In this document: in pieces, positions 34,185 through 42,883 of the stretch
How the letters are laid out: each line of letters opens with the position of its first letter
Numbering within the stretch: position 1 is the first letter of the stretch
Assembly: GCA_964548275.1 (NCBI GenBank)
Contig: CAZJQI010000002.1
Location: 62,001-126,000, forward strand
Length of the DNA: 64,000 nucleotides
From: JAUVUV01 sp964548275
Lineage (GTDB): Bacteria > Gemmatimonadota > Glassbacteria > GWA2-58-10
Reading direction: 5' to 3'
The notes under the pieces: model-generated
Told to the model about the DNA's origin: nothing
Seen by the model: the letters and a program-made list of their open reading frames with translations, nothing else
Databases searched by the model: none
Translations under genes and position numbers: made by a program

Positions 34185-35984
34185 TTATTTATTGTCACCT
34201 TGCATTATTTGAAATTTTTGATTCTGTAAATCTTTTTGGATTCTTTGTAATTCTATATCATCCTTATTTTTAAATTGTTTATAAAGCTCCTGCATTCTTC
34301 TATCTATTTGTTTTATTTTCAACTCTCGCCAGCAGCGATCAAAAACACTCTCCGGAGGGTGCGGCGGCTCAATTTTATTATAATCCACCATTTTTCGGTT
34401 TTGTTCATTTACCTTTTCGATTAATGAATAAACTGACTCAGGTAGTGTTTCATATAGTTTTTCAACTAAGTTCCGCATGCCTTGTTGGGATACATTTACC
34501 AGAGCTTCAAAAACTTGTGCAATTTTTTCATCGCTGAAAGGATTATCCCCCAACTTATCTATAGTTTTTTGGATATATTCTGGATGTACAAAGCAAAGAG
34601 CAAGGAGATAAAACTCTGTTTTCTTGACAATCCGCTCAGCTTCAAGCCGTTCTGGTGAAGGTGGTTTTCCGGCCCTGGTGGTTAGCAGGGAGCTGATCCG
34701 GTTTAACCGCTCGGCCATCACTGTTTCCGGAACCCCGATAAACTCCGCGGTCTTTTTCAAGTACAGGTTTCTGACCAGTTCATTTCGGCAGCGGGCCACG
34801 CTTTCGAGCAATTTTTCTGCGCCCTTTTCCTGTTCGGAAACAATCTCGAAATCAAGCCGCTGGCTGATAATCTCCATTTTCCGGTCGAGGAAATCGGAGG
34901 CTTTGTGAAGGAGCCGGTGGAAAGCCTGGAGCCCTTTGTTGCGCATGAAATCATCGGGGTCCATTCCTTTGGGCAGGGTTATCACCCGCACGTTAACCCC
35001 TGCTCCCAGCAACTCGTCACCCCCGCGGAAAGTGGCTTTCAGGCCTGCCGGGTCGGCGTCATAAAGTAGAAACACCTCCCGGGCATATCGTCCCAGAAGC
35101 CTCGCCTGTTCCGAGGTGAGCGCGGTGCCCAGCGGGGCGACGACATTTTCCTGGCCGTGCTGGTGAAGGCTCAGCAGGTCCATGTAGCCCTCTACCACTA
35201 TCGCTTTGGATTCCTTGCTGATCACGCCTCTGGCCTTGTCAAGCCCGAAAAGGATCTCGCCCTTATGGAAAAGGGCTGTCTCCGAGGTATTGAGATACTT
35301 CGGCTGCTGCTGCTCCTCCAGCACCCTCCCTCCGAAACCGATTGTGCGGCCCCTGATATCGCGGATGGGGAAAATCACCCTGGCCCTGAAACGGTCGTAA
35401 GATTCTCCGCCCTCCTCGGCGGGGTGAAGAAGGCCGACAGCGATCAGGGTTTGTTCTTCGATACCGTGTTGCAGCGCGGCCTTTTTCAGGGAGTTGCGGG
35501 ACTGGGGAGCCCAGCCAAGCTGGAAATTATCGATCAGAGACTGATCCAGGCCACGCCCTCTGAGATACTGCAGGGCACCGCGGCCCTCATCCTCGGAGAC
35601 CAAAAGGCGGTGATAGTATTCGGCGGCGAAAGTATTTGTATAGAACAGTTTCTCCCTTTCCGCATCCTCTTTTTGAGGGATGTCGCTCTTGGGAACCTGG
35701 ATACCCAGTCGCTCGGCAAGAAATTCCACAGCCTGCATGAAAGTGAGTTTCTGGTGCTCCATTAAAAAAGTGTACACGTCTCCTGCCGCGCCACAGCCGA
35801 AACATTTATAAAAATTCTTATCCGGGGTAACGGTGAATGAGGGGGTGCGTTCACTGTGGAACGGACACAGTCCGACCCAGTTTTTACCCCTCTTTTTCAG
35901 GGAAACGTACTGTCCGATCACTTCCACGATATCGATCTGTTCCCGCAGCCTGTCGATAAAATCATCAGGCAGATAAGCAGCCAT
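34185..35984 (-). CDS. dnaG: DNA primase
   Basis: This protein of about 599 residues synthesises RNA primers at the replication fork. The N-terminal CHC2 zinc-binding domain is visible (CPFHSERTPSF, then YKCFGCGAAGDV), followed by the TOPRIM core (VVEGYMDLLSL; EVFLLYDADPAGLKA) and a C-terminal helicase-binding helical domain. I chose MAAYLPDDF, which matches the family N-terminus; the frame runs 35 codons further without support. It lies between mutS2 and rpoD. Confidence 0.96.
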   Translation of the reverse strand: MAAYLPDDFIDRLREQIDIVEVIGQYVSLKKRGKNWVGLCPFHSERTPSFTVTPDKNFYKCFGCGAAGDVYTFLMEHQKLTFMQAVEFLAERLGIQVPKSDIPQKEDAEREKLFYTNTFAAEYYHRLLVSEDEGRGALQYLRGRGLDQSLIDNFQLGWAPQSRNSLKKAALQHGIEEQTLIAVGLLHPAEEGGESYDRFRARVIFPIRDIRGRTIGFGGRVLEEQQQPKYLNTSETALFHKGEILFGLDKARGVISKESKAIVVEGYMDLLSLHQHGQENVVAPLGTALTSEQARLLGRYAREVFLLYDADPAGLKATFRGGDELLGAGVNVRVITLPKGMDPDDFMRNKGLQAFHRLLHKASDFLDRKMEIISQRLDFEIVSEQEKGAEKLLESVARCRNELVRNLYLKKTAEFIGVPETVMAERLNRISSLLTTRAGKPPSPERLEAERIVKKTEFYLLALCFVHPEYIQKTIDKLGDNPFSDEKIAQVFEALVNVSQQGMRNLVEKLYETLPESVYSLIEKVNEQNRKMVDYNKIEPPHPPESVFDRCWRELKIKQIDRRMQELYKQFKNKDDIELQRIQKDLQNQKFQIMQGDNK

Positions 35985-36040
35985 AATTCCGCGTCCGTAG
36001 TAAAAGACAAAACAATCAGATTTATACTGACTTTGCCCGG

Positions 36041-38464
36041 CTAGTGCGCCAGGCTGACAACAGTCGCCCCGATCCCACCCTCGTTCCAAGCACCCGGATG
36101 GAAACTTTCCACGCGTTTATCCTCAGTCAACAGTTCGGCCACTTTCGCGCGGAGGGCTCCAGTACCTTTACCATGTACCACAAGCACCTGTGTCAGACCG
36201 CTCATAACGGCACCGGAGAGGAAACGGTCGAGTTCCTGGCCGATCTCATCAGCGCGCATGCCGCGCAGGTCGAGCTTATTACTCACTTCCGCAGTATCGG
36301 AGTCCGAGCCTATCGAGGACAGATCGAAGGCGACTCTCTGTTGGCGGGATTTCCTGCGACCGATTTTCTGCAGCTCCTCCCCGGTAATACTCATCCTGGC
36401 GCGGCCAGCAACCACTGTGTATTTACCCGATCTGTCCGGCCCATCCACCACCTCCCCCTCCAGTGCGAGGTGAGCAACCTTCACCCGGTCGCCCACAGAA
36501 ATAGGTTCTGCTCTTTTCTCCGCTGCTATCTCACGTGCGTCAGGTGCTGAGCTGGGGTGTTTCATCTCGCGTATCCTGTTCTCGATGGCACTGCGTGCGG
36601 TTCGCGCAGCCTCCCGGGCGTTTTCCCGCTCGGCGTATTCGCGCTCCAGCCGGGCGATCACTCCTTCCACCTCCTTGCGTGCCTGGAGCAGCTCCTGGCG
36701 CAGGCGTTCGCTCATCCGGTCCTCGAAACTCTTCTCCAACTCCTCCAGTTCATCTGCGCGCTGGTCGAGAAGGCCTTTTTCATCTTCCAGCGCTCGGGCC
36801 CTGCGTTCGATTTCGGCCCGCTCAGCTTCCACCGCTTCGAGCTGCCGGGTGAGTTTTTTCTGCTGGTCTTCAAGACGAGCAATGTACTGATTGATATTGA
36901 CAACCGCTCCTGTCATGTATTCCTCTGCCCTGGCCAACACAGACTGATCCAGGCCAATGTTTTTCGCAATGGCCAGACCGTAGCTCTGGCCGGGAATCCC
37001 TTTGCGGAAAATGAAAGCTGGTTTCATCTTCTCGGTGTCGAACTCGAGTGAACCATTGACCAGCCCAGGTATCAGTTCAAAGAGAAGTTTCAATTCGCCG
37101 TAATGAGTTGTGCACAGTGTAAGACACCCAAGGCGGGTAAGGCGCTCCAGCACTGCAGATGCAAGGGCTGCTCCCTCGGCCGGGTCAGTGCCCACCCCTA
37201 CCTCATCCAGAAGGACCAGGCTGCGCGGCATGCCGTTTTCGAGCGCCTGTTTAAGGTCCCAGACATGGCCGCTGAATGTGCTCAGGTCCTTATCAATCGA
37301 CTGCTCATCCCCGATAGCGGTGATTACCGCCTCGAACACGGGAAGGCTGGAGCCCTCATTCAGCGGTGGGAAAATCCCGCTCTGCGCCATCAGGGAAACC
37401 AGGCCGACAGTTTTGAGCAGGACTGTCTTGCCCCCGGCGTTGGGTCCGGAGACAAGCAAGGTGCGTTCTTTCTGTTCGAGGTGGAGGTCGAGCGGCACAA
37501 CGGGCTGAGCATGCTGAACCTCTCTGGAGATGAGAAGAGGATGGCGTGCCTTTTTCAGCAGAAATTCTCCTTCACGGTTGACTGCCGGCCTGAAGCAGGA
37601 ATACTCATGAGCGTATCTGGCCCTGGCATACAGGCTGTCAATCCGGGCGAGAATGTCGATATTGACTTTCAGTTGTTCCCGGTTCTGCTCCAGGCCCGCA
37701 CTCAGCCCGGCGAGAATCCTGTGGATCTCGCGCCGGATGTCGAGTTCGATTTCCCGCAAGCGGTTGTTGAGATGAACCACCTGCTCGGGTTCGATAAAAA
37801 GAGTGTTGCCGCTGGCGCTCTCACCCTGGATAATTCCCGGGCAGCTGTGCATCTCGCTGCGCAGGATTGCGAGCACGTATCTTTCCTGGCGCAGGGTGAC
37901 AAAATTCTCACCAACAGAGCCCTCCTCTGCCAGGCGCTCGGTTATATCGTGCAGTTTTTTCTCGATCCGCTCGCGGACAGCGCGGGAATCTTTTCTCAGT
38001 TTGCTCAAGACAGGGGAAGCACTGCTTCGCACCTCGTTGTTTTCATCGAACACCCGGTTGATTTCGCGGTGAAGATTTTCGAAGGGCTCGAGCTGGCCGG
38101 CCAGCAAACTCAGCATCGGCAGGGAATCCTCCCTTCGCAGAATATAGCTTCTGACCTGGCCGGCGCCCTCCAACAGCTTGCCGAAAAGGACGATTTCGCC
38201 TTCCTCGAGCACCACTCCCGGCTTTGTGAGCCGGGCCACCTGCTCGGCGAGCACCGGGGTTTCCGGCGGCCTGAAATTGGCCTCACCCGTGGTGATCGAA
38301 ATCATTTCGGAAAGCCGGTTGAACTCGTCCTCGATAAACTGCAAATCATCAACCGGCACAATAGACAGTACGCGTGCTTTCCCCTCCTCACTTACAGCGT
38401 ATCCGCTGATCATCTCCAGCACGCGGTCGTATTCAAGTATTTTTCGGGTCTGTTGGCTGATCAT
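36041..38464 (-). CDS. mutS2: Endonuclease/ATPase MutS2
   Basis: This 807-residue MutS paralogue is implicated in suppressing recombination and in rescuing collided ribosomes. The ATPase has Walker A GPNAGGKTVLLKT and Walker B SLVLLDEVGVGTDP. A long coiled-coil clamp follows (about 510-640), and the C-terminal Smr nuclease domain carries LDLRGMRADE and VVHGKGTGALR. It lacks the mismatch-recognition domain of MutS1, as expected for MutS2. It lies between rpsU and dnaG. Confidence 0.96.
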   Translation of the reverse strand: MISQQTRKILEYDRVLEMISGYAVSEEGKARVLSIVPVDDLQFIEDEFNRLSEMISITTGEANFRPPETPVLAEQVARLTKPGVVLEEGEIVLFGKLLEGAGQVRSYILRREDSLPMLSLLAGQLEPFENLHREINRVFDENNEVRSSASPVLSKLRKDSRAVRERIEKKLHDITERLAEEGSVGENFVTLRQERYVLAILRSEMHSCPGIIQGESASGNTLFIEPEQVVHLNNRLREIELDIRREIHRILAGLSAGLEQNREQLKVNIDILARIDSLYARARYAHEYSCFRPAVNREGEFLLKKARHPLLISREVQHAQPVVPLDLHLEQKERTLLVSGPNAGGKTVLLKTVGLVSLMAQSGIFPPLNEGSSLPVFEAVITAIGDEQSIDKDLSTFSGHVWDLKQALENGMPRSLVLLDEVGVGTDPAEGAALASAVLERLTRLGCLTLCTTHYGELKLLFELIPGLVNGSLEFDTEKMKPAFIFRKGIPGQSYGLAIAKNIGLDQSVLARAEEYMTGAVVNINQYIARLEDQQKKLTRQLEAVEAERAEIERRARALEDEKGLLDQRADELEELEKSFEDRMSERLRQELLQARKEVEGVIARLEREYAERENAREAARTARSAIENRIREMKHPSSAPDAREIAAEKRAEPISVGDRVKVAHLALEGEVVDGPDRSGKYTVVAGRARMSITGEELQKIGRRKSRQQRVAFDLSSIGSDSDTAEVSNKLDLRGMRADEIGQELDRFLSGAVMSGLTQVLVVHGKGTGALRAKVAELLTEDKRVESFHPGAWNEGGIGATVVSLAH

Positions 38465-38543
38465 GGATAACGGGATAGTAGAAGTGAATCTGCTTTCAAA
38501 TTTTAATACAGCAGGCAGCTAGTCGCTATAAAAAAGTAAAAAT

Positions 38544-38580
38544 AAAAAAAGCCTTTAACAGCTTTAAACTTGTTAAAGGC
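38544..38580 (-). terminator. Rho-independent terminator of rpsU
   Basis: On the minus strand GCCTTTAACA and TGTTAAAGGC form a 10-bp stem with a 10-nt loop and a T run (seven T). It lies 68 bp after the rpsU stop. Confidence 0.9.
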
Positions 38581-38647
38581 CTTCCTTTGCTGATTACTCA
38601 AAAGAACAATCATATAACTCCCACAAAGATCCCGGCGGTAGAGGAAA

Positions 38648-38839
38648 TCAACGGCGGGAAAAATCTTTTTTCAGTTTCCTTCTTGCCGAGTTTATTTTAC
38701 GCTTACGTCTTTCGCTTGGTTTTTCGAAGTGTCTATGTTTGCGGAGATCGGAAAGAATCCCGGCTTTTTCACACTTTTTCTTGAATCTTTTTAAAGCCTT
38801 TTCAAAAGATTCGCCTTCCTCGATAAGAACTTCCGGCAC
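38648..38839 (-). CDS. rpsU: 30S ribosomal protein S21
   Basis: This 63-residue basic protein has the S21 signature GESFEKALKRFKKKCEKAGI and a basic C-terminal tail. A strong AGGAGGT precedes the start. Its position next to dnaG/rpoD (here separated by mutS2) recalls the rpsU-dnaG-rpoD operon, but a terminator follows it directly. Confidence 0.97.
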   Translation of the reverse strand: MPEVLIEEGESFEKALKRFKKKCEKAGILSDLRKHRHFEKPSERRKRKINSARRKLKKDFSRR

Positions 38840-38954
38840 GCAATTACCTCCTTATTGTTGAGTATTCAAGTTATAAAAGGAAAAGTAATCTCAAGCTAAT
38901 TGCCTAAGGTCATAAAGTCAAGAACAACTGTTAATTCTTCGTTCAGCCTTTGCT

Positions 38955-40424
38955 TTACTGGAACAGCTTGTCGATCTCTTCCTGGTTTATATCGATCTGT
39001 TCTTCCGAATCATCCTTGGCAGATTCACCGCTTTTTTCCTGCTCGCCGGAAACCTTCTTTTTATCCTCGGCTGCCTTGGCTTTGCCTTTCTTTTTTTTCT
39101 TTCCGGTTTCTTCCGGAACCTCAACTTCCCCGGCTTCTAAAGCCTCCTCTACTTCTGCTTCCTCTTCGGCCTGGACTTCCTCAGTTTCCTCAGGGACTTC
39201 CTCAGCGGCCTCGGGCGCTATTTCCTCGCTGACTGCCTCTTCAGCCTCCGGAGCCTCTTCTTCCAGCTCTTCAGCCTCAGCTTTTTCCTCCTCCACTGCA
39301 GCTTCTTCCCCGGCTTCCTCGGCAGTTTCTGGCTCCTTCTCCTCACTGACTGCCTCTTCAGCCTCCGGAGCCTCTTCTTCCAGCTCTTCAGCCTCGGCCT
39401 TTTCCTCCTCCACTGCAGCTTCTTCTTCGGTATCCGGGGCTGCCTCCTCCAGGATCTCCTCGTCGAGAGTGGTTTCGCCAGGCTCAGGCTCACCTGTGAG
39501 TTCCGCGGCCTCCTTGTCGGTGTCCAATTCCATTGACACTTCTATTTCTTCCTCTTCGAAAGCCTTTGATACCGGTAATTCCTTATCAATCTCAGCCTCT
39601 TGCTTTGTTTCAAGTCCCTTGAACAGGGAATCGATTTCCTCCTGGCTTGCGGTAACTTCGGAGACCTCTTCCTCCTTCTCTTCATCTGGTACAGTCTCAG
39701 CGCTTTCAGGAAGTTCTTCTGGAACTTCCTCCGCCTCTTCCTCGCCTTTCTCGAGCTCCTCGACCACTTCCTCGCGGGCGCCTGCCTCGGCTACGATCGC
39801 AGGAGTAGGTTCTGCTTCCGAATACTTGACAATCAAGCTGTTCAGGCGTTCCTGGATCGAGCTCAGCAACGCCTGAGCGCTCTCAATCTGCTGGGGGAGT
39901 ATTTCCTGAACCTGAAGAGCGTTCATGATGTCTGAAGCATCGTTCTTGGTATTCTGCAACAGTTGGTCTACTTTGTCAGGGAGGGATTCATCCACCTTTT
40001 CGGCGAGAAACTTATCCACGGCGGCCTTGATTTGAACCCCAAGTTCTCGCGCTTCCTTGTTCTCGAAAACCTTGCTCAGTTTTTTGTGGGTATCCGAAAT
40101 TTTGAGCAGTTTCTCGATGCTCCCGGTGATCTCGGAAATCACCTCGCGTTCAGCCACCAGACGTCTGGAGACCTCCTGAAAGTTTTGGTTAATCTCATCC
40201 AGCTTGCTCAGGATAGAGTCCACTTTGTCCAGTTGCCGGGGTGCCTCGGGCATCTTGCTCGAGTTTTCCTGGATCGACTTATACATCTCGTCCAACTTTG
40301 GAGACATTTCTTGAACGAATATCAACAGCTCCTCCAGGAAAGGCACGAACCGCACCCCAAAATCGAATACGGCTTTCAATTCCTCGACCTTTTTCAAAAT
40401 TCCTTCAATATCTTTTTCTTCCAT
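38955..40424 (-). CDS. CheZ-like chemotaxis phosphatase with long acidic linker
   Basis: This 489-residue protein looks low-complexity but has structure. Residues 1-200 are helical coiled coil. Residues 163-182 read ASDIMNALQVQEILPQQIES, which aligns with the CheZ active-site helix (consensus DIMxAxxFQDLTGQ), with Glu174 in place of Asp143 and Gln178 in place of catalytic Gln147 of E. coli CheZ. Two short motifs, SQEEIDSLFKGL (260-271) and NQEEIDKLF (480-488, at the very C-terminus), resemble the CheY-binding tail of CheZ (SQDQVDDLLDSLGF) and the FliM N-terminal peptide. Between them is a Glu/Ala-rich linker with a 39-residue tandem duplication and a lysine-rich patch (442-457). It stands alone between rpsU and rsmE. 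CheY dephosphorylation is inferred; a scaffold lacking activity is the alternative. Confidence 0.62.
   Translation of the reverse strand: MEEKDIEGILKKVEELKAVFDFGVRFVPFLEELLIFVQEMSPKLDEMYKSIQENSSKMPEAPRQLDKVDSILSKLDEINQNFQEVSRRLVAEREVISEITGSIEKLLKISDTHKKLSKVFENKEARELGVQIKAAVDKFLAEKVDESLPDKVDQLLQNTKNDASDIMNALQVQEILPQQIESAQALLSSIQERLNSLIVKYSEAEPTPAIVAEAGAREEVVEELEKGEEEAEEVPEELPESAETVPDEEKEEEVSEVTASQEEIDSLFKGLETKQEAEIDKELPVSKAFEEEEIEVSMELDTDKEAAELTGEPEPGETTLDEEILEEAAPDTEEEAAVEEEKAEAEELEEEAPEAEEAVSEEKEPETAEEAGEEAAVEEEKAEAEELEEEAPEAEEAVSEEIAPEAAEEVPEETEEVQAEEEAEVEEALEAGEVEVPEETGKKKKKGKAKAAEDKKKVSGEQEKSGESAKDDSEEQIDINQEEIDKLFQ
39229..39425. repeat. 117-bp-period internal duplication in the acidic linker
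   Basis: Bases 39229-39308 recur at 39346-39425 with only a few mismatches, an offset of 117 bp or 39 codons, which keeps the reading frame. It duplicates the EAEELEEEAPEAEEAVSEE block. Confidence 0.9.
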
Positions 40425-40592
40425 TTTAAAGCTCCTTGGACCTTTGGCCGGGAGGTCAACCTCCGTCGGACCAGGTTCATTTAGTTCAGAGGTGATCGAA
40501 AAAATACATTTTTGCCTTCTCTTTTAATTTCGGGTTTTTCGGCAGATTTTTTAGTTAAACTTTGGAATCAGACCGGGCTGAGAAAAAACCTT

Positions 40593-41399
40593 TCAGTAAA
40601 CGAAAAAATCGCCTGAGAGGATTTGCCGCAAAAGAACGAACCCGGATACAGCAGCGGTCTCGAAGCGTAAGTCGGTCTGGCCCAGGTAAATGCAAGGATA
40701 TCCGCTGGCTGCGATACCCTCCTGTTCCCTGGCACTGAATCCGCCCTCGGGACCGATTACCAGAATATACTCCTGGCCTGCCGGAAGAGCTTTTCGGGAA
40801 AGATTTTCTAAAGCCTCCTCTTTTTTATCGCCCTGATCAATGCGATTCATTTTACTGCAAAAAACAGGGATAAACTTTTCAGCCTTGGCTGATTCGAGAA
40901 ATTGTTCGAAACGAGCGGGCTTCTGAACCCGGGTCAAGAAAGGGTTGCGTGACTGTTTCATAGAACTCAGTGCTACCCCACGTAACTTGGCGGCCTGTCT
41001 GGCAGCATCCCCGGCAAAAGAAACATGTTCAGTTAACAAGGGCACGATCCTGTGGCAGCCGAGTTCTGCCAGTTTCTCTACAGCGATGCGCATTCTCTCG
41101 GGCCGACCCAGGGCAACAGCGGCGCTTATCCTGGGAACCGGCGGCCGGGACTGATAAAACGAGAGGACTCTGCCTTCAAGCCCGCCGCTGATAACCTTGG
41201 AGAGTTCAACACTGTAGCTGCCTCCGAGCCCATCGAGCACCTCCACTACGGTTCCCGGCCCGAGCCTGAGAACATTCCTGATATGATTCTCTTCCTCAGG
41301 GGGAAACAGCGCCTTGCCGTCTAAGAAGTTATCAGGCGGTACGTAAAAGGCGCTTGTTTCACATTTTTTCTTTCCCTGTTCGAAGGATCGGCGTGTCAA
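40593..41399 (-). CDS. rsmE: 16S rRNA (uracil1498-N3)-methyltransferase RsmE
   Basis: This 268-residue SPOUT-class methyltransferase modifies U1498 of 16S rRNA. Signatures are HIRNVLRLGPGTVVEVLDG, the substrate loop SMKQSRNPFLTRV and the SAM knot LVIGPEGGFSAREQEG followed by LGQTDLRFETAA (usually LGxRILRxETA). It lies downstream of dnaJ. Confidence 0.94.
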   Translation of the reverse strand: MTRRSFEQGKKKCETSAFYVPPDNFLDGKALFPPEEENHIRNVLRLGPGTVVEVLDGLGGSYSVELSKVISGGLEGRVLSFYQSRPPVPRISAAVALGRPERMRIAVEKLAELGCHRIVPLLTEHVSFAGDAARQAAKLRGVALSSMKQSRNPFLTRVQKPARFEQFLESAKAEKFIPVFCSKMNRIDQGDKKEEALENLSRKALPAGQEYILVIGPEGGFSAREQEGIAASGYPCIYLGQTDLRFETAAVSGFVLLRQILSGDFFVY

Positions 41400-41663
41400 T
41401 TAGCTTCTCCTGTAAAACCCCTTTCCAAGTGCGCCGGAAAGCTGCGGCTGAAGAAAGTGGCACCTGATACCCTGACAGAAGGGGAAAATGCTCCTGGGGT
41501 GATCTAGACCCGCAACTTGAATCGAACCACCCGGGGAGCTTTTATTATCCCAAGCCTGGGGATTACTCTCAGGGCGATAAAATCCGGTTTTTGTGCTGGG
41601 CCGGGAAATCTGAAGCCCTGGAATAAGTATCTCCCTGATAGAATCCTTTATAAAGGATTCCAT
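41400..41663. other. Spacer between dnaJ and rsmE, no recognised gene
   Basis: An 87-codon frame on the minus strand fills this gap exactly, from an ATG touching the dnaJ stop to a stop touching the rsmE start. I do not recognise its product, and its composition is not gene-like. prmA often sits here in other genomes, but none of its motifs is present. The gap opens with a 20-bp perfect palindrome (41641-41660). Confidence 0.45.
41641..41660. repeat. 20-bp perfect palindrome after dnaJ
   Basis: GAATCCTTTA followed immediately by its reverse complement TAAAGGATTC, 3 bp after the dnaJ stop on the minus strand. There is no T run beyond it. The half-site AATCCTT/AAGGATT recurs in opposite orientation at the hrcA promoter. 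Confidence 0.9.
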
Positions 41664-42824
41664 CTATACACTGAAAGCTTCTTTCATGCGTTTCCAGAAA
41701 CCGCGTCCGGCAGCGGGAGGACTCTGGCTTTCCACTTTGCTCAGCTCGGTGAACAGTTCCTGTTCCTTCTGAGACAGCCTGGTCGGTGTCCAGACTGTCA
41801 CCCTGACAAGCTGGTCGCCGCGGCCGGAGGAGTTCAGGTGCGGGATTCCCTTGCCGCGCATCCGAAGGATTTTGCCTGTCTGCGTACCTGCGGGAATAGT
41901 GATCCTCGCCTTGCCGGTGAGAGTGGGCACCTCCACCTCGGAGCCGAGCGCGGCCAGGCTGAACGAGATCGGCAGATCGAAAAGGATATCATCGCCGTGG
42001 CGCTCGAAATTATCGTCCTCTTCCATCTCGATCAGAACGATCAGATCACCTTTCGGCCCGTTGCGCAAACCTGCATTACCTTGTCTGCGAAGGGTCAGGT
42101 AATTGCCTGTGCTGACACCGGCCGGGATTTTAACCTTGATTTTCCTGTCCTTCCTGACCCGGCCTTCACCTGAGCAGGTTGAACAGATATCCTGTATTAT
42201 TTCTCCTGAGCCGTTACACCGGGAACATGTACCCACGCTGACAAACTGGCCGATAAAAGTGCGCTGGACTTTTCTAACCTGTCCAGTACCGTTACATTCC
42301 GGGCAGGTGGAGGTTCTGCCACTGCGTGAACCTGAGCCTTTACATTCCGGGCAGGCCTGGTACATGTTTATTTTGAGAGTTTTTTCTACCCCTTCAGCCA
42401 CCTCTTTCATGGTGAGCTTGAGTCTGACCTGGAGGTCCCCGCCACGTTCGGTGCGCCTTCTGCCGCGTGTGCCGGTGGCTTCACCGAAAAAGTCATCAAA
42501 GCCGAAACCGCCGAAATCACGCATGAAAGCGTTCAGGGCATCGTTCAGATCGAAACTGAAGCCACCGGAACCACCACCTCCGGCTCCGGGCGCGCCTGCA
42601 AAGGCTCCTGCATGCCCGAAACGGTCGTACTGGGCCCGTTTCTCTTTGTCTCTAAGAACTTCGTAGGCTTCCGAAATCTCTTTGAACTTTTCCTCGGCCT
42701 CCTTGTCACCCGGGTTTTTATCCGGGTGGTACTTGACTGCAAGTTTCCTGTAGGCTTTCTTGATCTCGTCTTCTCCGGCATCCCGACTCACCCCCAAGAT
42801 CTCGTAATAATCTCTCTTTGCCAT
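41664..42824 (-). CDS. dnaJ: Chaperone DnaJ
   Basis: This 386-residue type I Hsp40 co-chaperone has a J domain with HPDKNPGD, a Gly/Phe-rich region with GGFGFDDFFGEA, a zinc-binding domain with four CxxCxGxG repeats (CPECKGSG, CPECNGTG, CSRCNGSG, CSTCSGEG) and a C-terminal substrate domain. It follows hrcA directly; grpE and dnaK, usual members of this operon, are absent here. Confidence 0.97.
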   Translation of the reverse strand: MAKRDYYEILGVSRDAGEDEIKKAYRKLAVKYHPDKNPGDKEAEEKFKEISEAYEVLRDKEKRAQYDRFGHAGAFAGAPGAGGGGSGGFSFDLNDALNAFMRDFGGFGFDDFFGEATGTRGRRRTERGGDLQVRLKLTMKEVAEGVEKTLKINMYQACPECKGSGSRSGRTSTCPECNGTGQVRKVQRTFIGQFVSVGTCSRCNGSGEIIQDICSTCSGEGRVRKDRKIKVKIPAGVSTGNYLTLRRQGNAGLRNGPKGDLIVLIEMEEDDNFERHGDDILFDLPISFSLAALGSEVEVPTLTGKARITIPAGTQTGKILRMRGKGIPHLNSSGRGDQLVRVTVWTPTRLSQKEQELFTELSKVESQSPPAAGRGFWKRMKEAFSV

Positions 42825-42883
42825 AATTAGCTCTACAATCCTCCAGAATCATTCACTGTTTTCGGGACAACTTCTCCTCATTT

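Noticed and set aside
41400..41663. A prmA remnant between dnaJ and rsmE
   Set aside because: None of the SAM-binding or L11-methyltransferase motifs appears in any frame.
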